Shown here piece by piece: positions 1 through 6,658 of a stretch of 35,406 nucleotides of DNA. Position 1 is the stretch's first letter, and every line of letters starts with the position of its first letter. Origin of the DNA: an uncultured Alphaproteobacteria bacterium (GTDB taxonomy: Bacteria > Pseudomonadota > Alphaproteobacteria > CAAGCB01 > CAG-977); NCBI GenBank assembly GCA_944390195.1, contig CALXOZ010000019.1, positions 1-35,406 of the forward strand. The letters are read 5' to 3'. Made by a program: the position numbers and the translations under genes. A model generated the notes under the pieces. That model saw only the letters and a program-made list of their open reading frames with translations, was not told the DNA's origin and did no database searches.

Positions 1-360
1 GCAACAGAAGGATCCATACGCCGTCTTTCTCTTTCTTCTTTAATTGCTTCCGGATCCAATGGCGCACCTTTGAAAAAATCACGTCTATGATGTTTCGGGA
101 ACGGTCTTGCCGCTTCTTTCAGATCGTCTTCAGGGGCAACAGAAGGATCCATACGCCGTCTTTCTCTTTCTTCTTTAATTGCTTCCGGATCCAATGGCGC
201 ACCTTTGAAAAAATCACGTCTATGATGTTTCGGGAACGGCCTTGCCGCTTCTTTCAGATCGTCTTCAGGGGCAACAGAAGGATCCATACGCCGTTTTTCT
301 CTTTCTTCTTTAATTGCTTCCGGATCCAATGGCGCGCCTTTGAAAAAATCACGTCTGTGA
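1..360. repeat. 135-bp in-frame tandem repeat, at least 2.6 copies
   Basis: Copies begin at 1, 136 and 271, each with GCAACAGAAGGATCC. The third diverges after about 360. Copies differ at only a few bases, for example a C/T at the 'ccgtctttct' versus 'ccgtttttct' site. The 135-bp period equals 45 codons, so copy number can change without breaking the frame of the minus-strand gene. The array continues beyond the left edge. Confidence 0.95.
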
Positions 361-1058
361 GGCAAAACTCTGTCATGGTGTCCTGCATAGGGAGGTGGAG
401 GAGCGTAACGACCGTGATATCCGAATGTGAAACAGTCCGGTTTCATTTTATGATGACACGGAGGATATGGCATCCTTGCGCAAGGAGGATACATCATAAA
501 ATCGTGTCTTGGAGGAAAAGTGCGATTGAAGTGTCGAGGCATATCTTCGGGGACCGGATTTTCCGGTCGGTCGTAACGGTGATTGAAAGAAAAGCGGTTT
601 GAATGTTTATTCCGGCTTTTGGGATCAGGTTTTTCCTGTGGAGAAAACTTGTCTGCAAAACGTTGACGTTCTTGTGGTGTCATTTTTGACAGGATATCCG
701 TCATATTTTCTTGTACGGCGATATCAATCTGATTGCGAATTGAAGACGCTTTTTGCAAGGCGACTTTGAATTGTTCGATATCGAACGGTTCAGTTCTTAA
801 TGCGTCTTGCATTTCTTTGCGAGCGTCGGTCATGTCTTGTTTGTGATTCTTGAGAGCGCTTTTAAAAGCCTTTTTAAAAAATATCTTGTCCTGAATATCG
901 ACAGGATTTTCAATACGTTCCTGAGGAATAAAACGGGGACGTTCCGCAGGAATGTCATTGAAATCGGGTTGATATATGACTTTCGCGGTTTCAAAGCCGA
1001 TCAAAACAAAATTTGCGGCCAGTGAAATTCCAAGAAGAATAAGGAGTTTTTTGTTCAT
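1..1058 (-). CDS. Periplasmic heavy-metal-sensor-like protein with C-terminal tandem repeats (3' end outside window)
   Basis: Reading frame open from the ATG at 1058 to the window edge, 352 codons with no stop, so the C-terminus is missing. The ATG at 1058 is preferred over the one at 1064 because AGAGG lies about 8 nt upstream. Residues 5-23 form one hydrophobic segment (LLILLGISLAANFVLIGF), a signal anchor. Residues 55-140 are helical and charged and contain MTPQERQRFADKF, the pattern of CpxP/CnrX-like Metal_resist proteins. Residues 185-230 are rich in His, Cys and Pro (YPPC, PYPPCHHKMKPDC, GHH), which suggests metal binding. From residue 234 a 45-residue acidic/basic unit beginning HRRDFFKGAPLDPEAIKEE repeats. 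It follows an ECF sigma gene and a putative anti-sigma gene on the same strand, matching the logic of CnrH-CnrY-CnrX. A role as sensor partner is inferred; a simple envelope stress chaperone is the alternative. Confidence 0.7.
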   Translation of the reverse strand, partial: MNKKLLILLGISLAANFVLIGFETAKVIYQPDFNDIPAERPRFIPQERIENPVDIQDKIFFKKAFKSALKNHKQDMTDARKEMQDALRTEPFDIEQFKVALQKASSIRNQIDIAVQENMTDILSKMTPQERQRFADKFSPQEKPDPKSRNKHSNRFSFNHRYDRPENPVPEDMPRHFNRTFPPRHDFMMYPPCARMPYPPCHHKMKPDCFTFGYHGRYAPPPPYAGHHDRVLPHRRDFFKGAPLDPEAIKEEREKRRMDPSVAPEDDLKEAARPFPKHHRRDFFKGAPLDPEAIKEERERRRMDPSVAPEDDLKEAARPFPKHHRRDFFKGAPLDPEAIKEERERRRMDPSV

Positions 1059-1082
1059 ATTCATTACCTCTTGTTTTTTTGA

Positions 1083-1463
1083 TTATTGAAAGGTGATGTC
1101 GTTAAAAAGGGTTGTGAAGTAGCTTTGTGTGTTAATATAATCTTGTTGTGTTTGATACCAGCCCAGACAAAATCCGCCGATCATAAATAAAAAAGAAAGC
1201 AGTGTCGAATAACGTAAAAACAAAAAAATCTGACGTTGCGTCATTTCATTCATAACGGCGTTATAAATTTTTTCACTTAAAAACGGGCAGGCGGGCGGCT
1301 GTAACAAATCCAGATATCCGTCAATTTTTTTTTGCTCTTGAATGAATGTTTTTCCTTGTTCACAGTCGATCCAGTCGACGGCTGATTCCAGATCAGTTGT
1401 TTCCCAGCGGCAAGGTGAGGCGCCGAAGGTTTGAATTATTGTTTTAAAACGGTCAAAATCCAT
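1083..1463 (-). CDS. Putative anti-sigma factor, single-pass membrane protein
   Basis: 126 aa. The N-terminal half is soluble and carries FGASPCRWE near residue 14, like the 'YGAdPxRWP' signature of small proteins encoded next to ECF sigma genes in alphaproteobacteria. One hydrophobic segment (about residues 82-102, LFLRYSTLLSFLFMIGGFCLG) gives an N-in, single-pass topology with a short periplasmic tail. The start ATG has AAGGAGA a few bases upstream. It lies 15 bp downstream of the sigma gene and 24 bp upstream of the periplasmic sensor-like gene, so the three are probably co-transcribed. Binding to the sigma factor is inferred from position and topology. The usual zinc-binding HxxxCxxC anti-sigma motif is not seen. 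Confidence 0.6.
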   Translation of the reverse strand: MDFDRFKTIIQTFGASPCRWETTDLESAVDWIDCEQGKTFIQEQKKIDGYLDLLQPPACPFLSEKIYNAVMNEMTQRQIFLFLRYSTLLSFLFMIGGFCLGWYQTQQDYINTQSYFTTLFNDITFQ

Positions 1464-1478
1464 AGGCGTTCTCCTTGA

Positions 1479-2018
1479 TCATTCTTTTGGCAACAGTTCT
1501 TTCAATGCTTGTCTTGCGCGAAACAGTAAAGCTTCCACAGCACCTTGCTTTATCCCCAGAATTTCAGCGGCTTCTTTGGCTTTCAATTCTTGGTAATAGC
1601 ATAAAATCAAAGCTTCCTTTTGACGTTGCGGCAAATTGTTTAAAGCTTTTTGAACATCTTGGGCAAAACGTTTTTTTAAAAGGGCTTGTTCCGGTGTATC
1701 CCCATGGAAACAGATGTCTTCCGACAGGTCTTCCGGTTTTGTTTTTATTTGCCTCCGTGTATCAATAAACAGGTTGTATAAAATTCTGTACAGCCATGTT
1801 TCCAATTTTGATTGCGGTTGCCATGTTTTTGCATTTCTCCACACCCTTAAAAAAACCTCCTGAGTCAAATCTTGAGCTTCCGTCTTGTCGGAACAAAGGT
1901 GCCAAGCAAGCTTATAAACTTTTTGATCGTACCGGTTTAACAATTCTCGAAATGCGTCGGCATTTGATCTTGCAATCCCATACATCAACTCTTCATCTGT
2001 TAAATCGGCTACAATCAT
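1479..2018 (-). CDS. ECF-family RNA polymerase sigma factor
   Basis: 179 aa, a normal length for an ECF sigma factor. The N-terminal half is a region 2 domain: FRELLNRYDQKVYKLAW, then the DLTQEVFLRVW motif that contacts core polymerase and the -10 element. The C-terminal half is a region 4 helix-turn-helix: LNNLPQRQKEALIL, then AAEILGIKQGAVEALLFRAR. Regions 1 and 3 are absent, as expected for the family. The ATG at 2018 was chosen over a TTG three bases upstream; GGAAAG lies about 8 nt before it. It is the first gene of a sigma, anti-sigma, sensor cassette on the minus strand. The inducing signal is probably envelope or metal stress, inferred from the third gene. Confidence 0.93.
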   Translation of the reverse strand: MIVADLTDEELMYGIARSNADAFRELLNRYDQKVYKLAWHLCSDKTEAQDLTQEVFLRVWRNAKTWQPQSKLETWLYRILYNLFIDTRRQIKTKPEDLSEDICFHGDTPEQALLKKRFAQDVQKALNNLPQRQKEALILCYYQELKAKEAAEILGIKQGAVEALLFRARQALKELLPKE

Positions 2019-2087
2019 CAATGTCTTTCCGTAAAGCTTACACAGTATTAAACGGGATTATGAAAAAAAACATACGCCGGAAAATAA

Positions 2088-2118
2088 AAAATCCCTTAAT
2101 TTTTTTAAGGGATTTTTT
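2088..2118 (-). terminator. Intrinsic terminator after the amidohydrolase gene, bidirectional
   Basis: An inverted repeat AAATCCCTTAA / TTAAGGGATTT with a short T-rich loop has runs of T on both strands. It lies 18 bp past the stop of the minus-strand amidohydrolase gene and separates it from the sigma cassette. Confidence 0.8.
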
Positions 2119-2135
2119 TCTTGAGGTTTTTATCA

Positions 2136-3023
2136 TCACCTTTTGTTTGCAAAGAAAAGATCATAAGCGTTCTGATAAAACAAACGGTGGATCAATTCTG
2201 CCGCTTCCTCTTCTTCAAAGGCTTCGGCAATGGCGGATTTGACTTCGCTGACACGTTCGGGATAAACGTCCGGATCTGAATAAGGACCCAAGGGAATGTC
2301 TGTGCCGAACATCAAATGATAAATCGTTTCCTCTTCTGCACGTTGTAACATGGCAACGATCGTACCCGCATTCAGCCAAGAAACATCTGCATACAGATTT
2401 GCCGTTTGAGACTTTAACGCGCTTTGCAAGATACCGAACGTGTACCAGTGATTGTTTTCATCGCCCATACCCATATGCGCTAATATGACCGGAACGTCCG
2501 GAAATTTCAAAGCGGTTTCATAAATGTACAAAGGATCTGAAAAATCATCTTGAGAATGGAACAATACAGGCAAATGATATTGCTGTGCGACTTCCATGTA
2601 AGGTTCGTACAAAGGGTCGTTAGCATATAACTGTAAAGTGTTCGGATGTAATTTTATGCCGTAAATGTCATCTGTGTACTCTTCAATCAGTTGTGCCAGA
2701 TTTTCCGCATTGCCATAACCGGGTTGACCGACAATCAAAGTTTTTAATTTTGGATTGGCGGCGGCAATTTCCAACATTTCCGCATTTGCTTCGATCTCGT
2801 CTATTTTTGGAGACCCGTCGGGCAGTTGATCGATACCGCTCATATTGGAAACCATGACATGAACGACTTCGTTTTCTTCCTCTTCATCGTTGATAAAAAC
2901 TTTAAAAGGGTCGTCAAAGGCAGCGTTTAATGTTTCTTCGGTAAAATCTGCGTTATCCGCACTCCATGTACCAATATGCGCGTGCGCTTCGATAATTTTG
3001 CCATAATCTTCTTCATTAATCAT
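2136..3023 (-). CDS. Amidohydrolase family 2 (TIM-barrel metal-dependent hydrolase)
   Basis: 295 aa, cytoplasmic, no signal peptide. The metal site residues of the amidohydrolase-2/TatD-like barrel are all recognisable in order: HAH at 14-16 on strand 1, KLH with H126, H156 in LPVLFHSQ, H183 in ILAHMGMG, and the strand-8 Asp in FGTDIPLG at 242. The overall pattern resembles 'predicted metal-dependent hydrolase of the TIM-barrel fold' proteins. Substrate is unknown. An unusual acidic stretch (DEEEENE, about 46-52) and another near the C-terminus (FEEEEAAE) are present. It is followed by its own terminator, and 114 bp separate it from anmK upstream on the same strand. The start has only a weak AAAGGC ribosome site. 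Confidence 0.85.
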   Translation of the reverse strand: MINEEDYGKIIEAHAHIGTWSADNADFTEETLNAAFDDPFKVFINDEEEENEVVHVMVSNMSGIDQLPDGSPKIDEIEANAEMLEIAAANPKLKTLIVGQPGYGNAENLAQLIEEYTDDIYGIKLHPNTLQLYANDPLYEPYMEVAQQYHLPVLFHSQDDFSDPLYIYETALKFPDVPVILAHMGMGDENNHWYTFGILQSALKSQTANLYADVSWLNAGTIVAMLQRAEEETIYHLMFGTDIPLGPYSDPDVYPERVSEVKSAIAEAFEEEEAAELIHRLFYQNAYDLFFANKR

Positions 3024-3137
3024 TTTTTTGCCTTTTCTTTCAAAGATCTGTAAAAAAATACGGAAAGTGTTTATTCCCTTTTTTCAAAAGGGTCAAGAGT
3101 ATTGTCGGAGGCAAAACTAAAAAAGATATTTTTTTAA

Positions 3138-4274
3138 TTACCAATCGCTTTTTTTCTTTTTCAATCTGTCAGGGACGGTGTGCAACATTCCTCCGCACAT
3201 GGAATGAGAAACGCCTGTCGTAGAGGGAAATGAAATCGGCAGACCGAATAAAGAACGCACAGCCAGAAAGGCGTATCCTTGCGCTTCCAGAAAATCCGCG
3301 TTCCAATGCACATCATTGGCATTTAAAATTTCTGCGTTAATTCTTTGGCGTAACATACGAATTAATGTCGGATTGTGTGCTCCTCCGCCGTAAACGATCC
3401 AGTGTTTCGCAGGCTTTGGCAGAAAATCATTTGCCGCACAGGCAACGGCTTGCGCTGTAAATGCCGTTAAAGTCGCCGCGCCGTCGGCAACATTTTCTCC
3501 GGCGAGCTGTTCCGAGATTTTTTCTGAAAACTCATTCCTGTCCAAAGACTTCGGAGGCTTCTTTTGAAAATAAGGCTCTTTCATAATTGAGGAAATGATT
3601 TTTTCATTAACCGTTCCGCTGGCTGCCATACTACCGTCAAAGTCCATGTTGGTGCCATTTTTTTTCATCATCCAATCATCAATCAACGCATTACCGGGAC
3701 CTGTATCAAACGCGAGGAGCTCTCCGTTTTCACCGATCCATGTTAACTTTGCCACTCCGCCGATATTAAGAATGACCAATGGCTTTTCCATATCGCGAGC
3801 CAAAGCGGCATGGTAAGATGCCATCATCGGTCCGCCTTGTCCTCCGTTGGCAATGTCGGAATTGCGGAACCGGTTGACAACAGGGATTTGTGTTTGCTTA
3901 GCCAACAAATCGCCGTCTCCGATTTGAACGGATATTTTTTCATCGGGTTTATGAAATACGGTATGACCGTGAAAACCGATGATATCAATATCTTTGTTTG
4001 TCAAACCCGCTAGATCGAGCAGCTCTGAAACAACGTGAGCATGAAATAAAGTGATTTTTTGTTCAACTTCTTTTATTTCTTCGTCTTGCCCGTCAACCGG
4101 ACGCCCTATGACAGAACGCAATTGCGCACGCATATCCATATCGTACGGGCGATTTAAGGCGGAACCGAATTTGAAAATATCTATGCCGTCGGTTACCAAT
4201 AAAGCCGCATCAACACCGTCCATGGATGTTCCGCTCATAAGCCCGAGAGCTGTCAATGGCTTGATGACGTCCAT
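3138..4274 (-). CDS. anmK: Anhydro-N-acetylmuramic acid kinase
   Basis: 378 aa, about the family length. It carries the N-terminal ATP-binding signature GLMSGTSMDGVDAA (12-25) and the later FDTGPGNALIDDW and YGGGAHNPTL motifs of AnmK. The enzyme phosphorylates and hydrolyses 1,6-anhydroMurNAc to MurNAc-6-phosphate in peptidoglycan recycling. In many alphaproteobacteria anmK lies divergent from tyrS, and that arrangement is seen here with 90 bp between the two starts. The ATG is preceded by GAAGGG. The protein appears complete. Confidence 0.95.
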   Translation of the reverse strand: MDVIKPLTALGLMSGTSMDGVDAALLVTDGIDIFKFGSALNRPYDMDMRAQLRSVIGRPVDGQDEEIKEVEQKITLFHAHVVSELLDLAGLTNKDIDIIGFHGHTVFHKPDEKISVQIGDGDLLAKQTQIPVVNRFRNSDIANGGQGGPMMASYHAALARDMEKPLVILNIGGVAKLTWIGENGELLAFDTGPGNALIDDWMMKKNGTNMDFDGSMAASGTVNEKIISSIMKEPYFQKKPPKSLDRNEFSEKISEQLAGENVADGAATLTAFTAQAVACAANDFLPKPAKHWIVYGGGAHNPTLIRMLRQRINAEILNANDVHWNADFLEAQGYAFLAVRSLFGLPISFPSTTGVSHSMCGGMLHTVPDRLKKKKSDW

Positions 4275-4292
4275 ATTTTCCCTTCTTTATTA

Positions 4293-4321
4293 TTGAGTTC
4301 GCCTGTATTTACTGTTAATAA
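4293..4321 (+). promoter_or_regulatory. Candidate sigma-70 promoter for tyrS
   Basis: TTGAGT, 17-bp spacer, TAATAA, located in the anmK-tyrS divergent region with its -10 about 43 bp before the tyrS start. Matched by eye to the consensus. Confidence 0.5.
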
Positions 4322-4364
4322 TTTAACCGTAATAGTTTAATAAAATCCAAATGAGGCGGTTTTT

Positions 4365-5612
4365 ATGACACAATTCAAATCAGAATTTTTGCGTATCTTG
4401 GAAGAACGCGGCTTTTATAATCAATGCACTGATGAAAACGGTTTTGACAATTATCTTTATGAATGTGAAAAAACGTCTGTACCGGTTGTCGCTTATTTGG
4501 GATCCGACCCGACAGCGGACAGTTTGCATGTCGGGCATCTTGTTCCGGTGATGATGATGCGCTGGTTTCAAAAACTTGGCAACAAACCGATCATGCTTGT
4601 CGGAGGAGCCACCGCACGCATAGGAGATCCTTCCGGAAAAGATAAACTTCGTCCGTTTCTGTCTGCGCAAACGATTGCTGAAAACATAGCCGGATTGAAA
4701 AACTCTTATCAAAAATTCATCCGTTTCGACGATACTCCTTCCGGAGCCGTTATGGTGGATAATTACGAATGGTTTAAAGAGATTAATTATTTGGATTTTT
4801 TACGGGACGTTGGAACATATTATTCCGTGAACCGGATGTTGACGATGGAAAGTGTTAAAACGCGTCTGGAACGAGAACAGCAAATGACTTTTCTGGAGTT
4901 TAATTATCAGTTGTTACAGGGGTATGATTTTTGCCGTTTATATGAAAAATTCGGTTGTCGCGCTCAAATTGCAGGGTCGGATCAGTGGGGAAACATTACA
5001 TCGGGTACGGAGCTGGGAAGAAGAAAGCTCAATGTGGAACTGTTTGGCTTTACCAGCCCCATTTTGACGGATTCCGCCGGAAGAAAAATGGGAAAATCGG
5101 AAGGAAACGCCATCTGGATAAATGATGAAAAGTTGTCCGCTTATGACTATTATCAATACTTCCGTAATATCGGAGATACTGAAGTCGGTAAATGCTTGCG
5201 TGTTTTCACAGAGGTGCCTATGGACGAAGTCAGACGGTTGGAGGCTTTGAAAGACAAGGAAATCAATGAAGCTAAAAAGATATTGGCTTTTGAAGCAACT
5301 AAGTTGTGTCGCGGAGAAAAAGCCGCCTTGGAAGCTGCGCAAAGTGCCAAGAAAACATTTGAAGATGGTCAAGCGGGATCCAGCTTACCGACAATTCCTT
5401 TCCGAGAAAACATACCGTTGACCGAAGCGCTGGTGTCTTTGAAATTGACGGCAAGCAAAGGAGAGGCAAAGCGTCTGATTGCTCAAAACGGGGTGAAAAT
5501 TAACGATGTCGTTGTAAATGCGGAAAATGTTGTTTTGAGTGAGGCGGATATGAAAGACGGACGGATCAAACTTTCCGTCGGTAAGAAAAAACATGGTATT
5601 GTCCAACAATGA
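4365..5612 (+). CDS. tyrS: Tyrosyl-tRNA synthetase
   Basis: 415 aa class I aminoacyl-tRNA synthetase that charges tRNA-Tyr. The HIGH motif is HVGH (55-58), and the KMSKS loop is KMGKS (241-245). GSDQWGN (205-211) is the expected tyrosine-pocket segment. The C-terminal S4-like RNA-binding domain (about 345-415, with LTASKGEAKRLIAQNGVKIN) is present. The start has GAGGCGG about 6 nt upstream. It is a single-gene unit ending in a strong terminator. Confidence 0.97.
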   Translation: MTQFKSEFLRILEERGFYNQCTDENGFDNYLYECEKTSVPVVAYLGSDPTADSLHVGHLVPVMMMRWFQKLGNKPIMLVGGATARIGDPSGKDKLRPFLSAQTIAENIAGLKNSYQKFIRFDDTPSGAVMVDNYEWFKEINYLDFLRDVGTYYSVNRMLTMESVKTRLEREQQMTFLEFNYQLLQGYDFCRLYEKFGCRAQIAGSDQWGNITSGTELGRRKLNVELFGFTSPILTDSAGRKMGKSEGNAIWINDEKLSAYDYYQYFRNIGDTEVGKCLRVFTEVPMDEVRRLEALKDKEINEAKKILAFEATKLCRGEKAALEAAQSAKKTFEDGQAGSSLPTIPFRENIPLTEALVSLKLTASKGEAKRLIAQNGVKINDVVVNAENVVLSEADMKDGRIKLSVGKKKHGIVQQ

Positions 5613-5616
5613 AATG

Positions 5617-5646
5617 ACAGCTCCGGAAACGGGGCTGTTTTTTTTG
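5617..5646 (+). terminator. Intrinsic terminator of tyrS
   Basis: ACAGCTCC, loop GGAAAC, GGGGCTGT (8 bp with one G-U pair) followed by eight or more T residues. It begins 4 bp after the tyrS stop. Confidence 0.92.
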
Positions 5647-6622
5647 ATGCGTTTTTATTGCCGACATATGAAAAATAAAAGAGGATCTTTTGTGCCGTTT
5701 TAGAATATGAACGATCAAAGTAATCTTCAGCGGATTGGATATGCTTAGATCATTTTGGTAAAAAGAAATATCTTAATGTCTTTGAATTATAAAAGAGCTC
5801 AAAAATAAAGTTTAGGTATTTGAAAATAAAAGTATAAATGAGTTTTCAAAACATAATTTATGTTTTTAAACAGTCTTTGAATGAGAAGACTATGTAGCCA
5901 TAAAGACGCGGGTGTTTCATGCTTGAAATAATGAGGGACGGTTAAAAATGCTTGGTTTGCCGGATATTGATAAAATCAAAATAAAATACAGATATAGGGT
6001 AAGAAACGATGTGACATTTAAATTGTTTGATGGCGGAACGATGATATAGTTTTACAAAAATGTTTGGAGTTGTTTAAGAAAATGAAGCAATTCCGTCATG
6101 TGCGAAAGACGGTGAAATATACACGAGCAAATCGGTCGCCATTAAACCGGAAGTTCCGGACTGGTATTGAAAACGATTTACTTATGTCTGATTGATTGAA
6201 GATTATTCAGTCAGCGTAGCAATAAAAATGGCTTATATACGGGAACTTTTCTGTAAATCGGATCAAGCGCAATTAAAAAGCAATAAAAGGAGCCTCTTAA
6301 CGGTTTTCTGTTGTTTCCGATGCTCTTTACCCCTGTTTTACCTTGTGTTGTTCCGTGTTATTTATTTATCTGTTTAATAAATCCGTCCAATTCGGGACAG
6401 GAATTGAGAGTGCTGATCAGAGGTCTAAGAATTTTTTATGAGATAGTTTGAAAAAATTTTTCTGTTTTATGTTGTCGACAGATGTTTGAATTTTTTCTTT
6501 GCAACGGAACAATCTGCTTTTTATTGCTCGTGATCATTTTTGTAAAAGTTGTTTTTATATTGGTGTTTTTTTGATAACAGTTCGGTGAAAAAGTTTTTCA
6601 GATTATTTGTAAAATTGAAGGC
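5647..6622. other. Gene-poor AT-rich intergenic stretch (about 1 kb)
   Basis: No reading frame here is convincing. Base composition is visibly more AT-rich than the flanking genes. Two short stretches look weakly coding. The first is a 33-codon frame at 5948-6049, with a GAGGGA ribosome-site-like sequence upstream. The second is a stop-bounded frame at 6078-6170, reading EIYTSKSVAIKPEVPDWY near its end. They are in different frames, so they could be the remains of a decayed gene or chance. The 61-codon frame at 6192-6377 has a basic, low-complexity translation and no ribosome site. The stretch lies between the ends of two convergent genes, each with its own terminator. Confidence 0.6.
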
Positions 6623-6650
6623 AAAAAAATCCCCCGTCAATACGGGGGAT
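6623..6650 (-). terminator. Intrinsic terminator of glgP
   Basis: On the minus strand, ATCCCCCGTATTGACGGGGG closes a GC-rich hairpin followed by a run of seven T residues. It starts 9 bp past the glgP stop. On the plus strand the downstream sequence is only weakly T-rich. Confidence 0.9.
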
Positions 6651-6658
6651 TCTCTTTA

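Noticed and set aside
1-360. Repeat array as CRISPR
   Set aside because: Unit is 135 bp with no unique spacers, and is in-frame protein-coding.
87-602. 171-codon plus-strand reading frame across the repeat array
   Set aside because: It is antisense to the minus-strand sensor gene, which has a signal anchor, ribosome site and operon context. The plus-strand translation is low-complexity Phe/Arg-rich, created by the repeats.
6192-6377. 61-codon plus-strand frame in the intergenic gap
   Set aside because: No ribosome site, translation is Cys/Leu/Phe-rich like random AT-rich DNA, and no similarity to a known family is evident.
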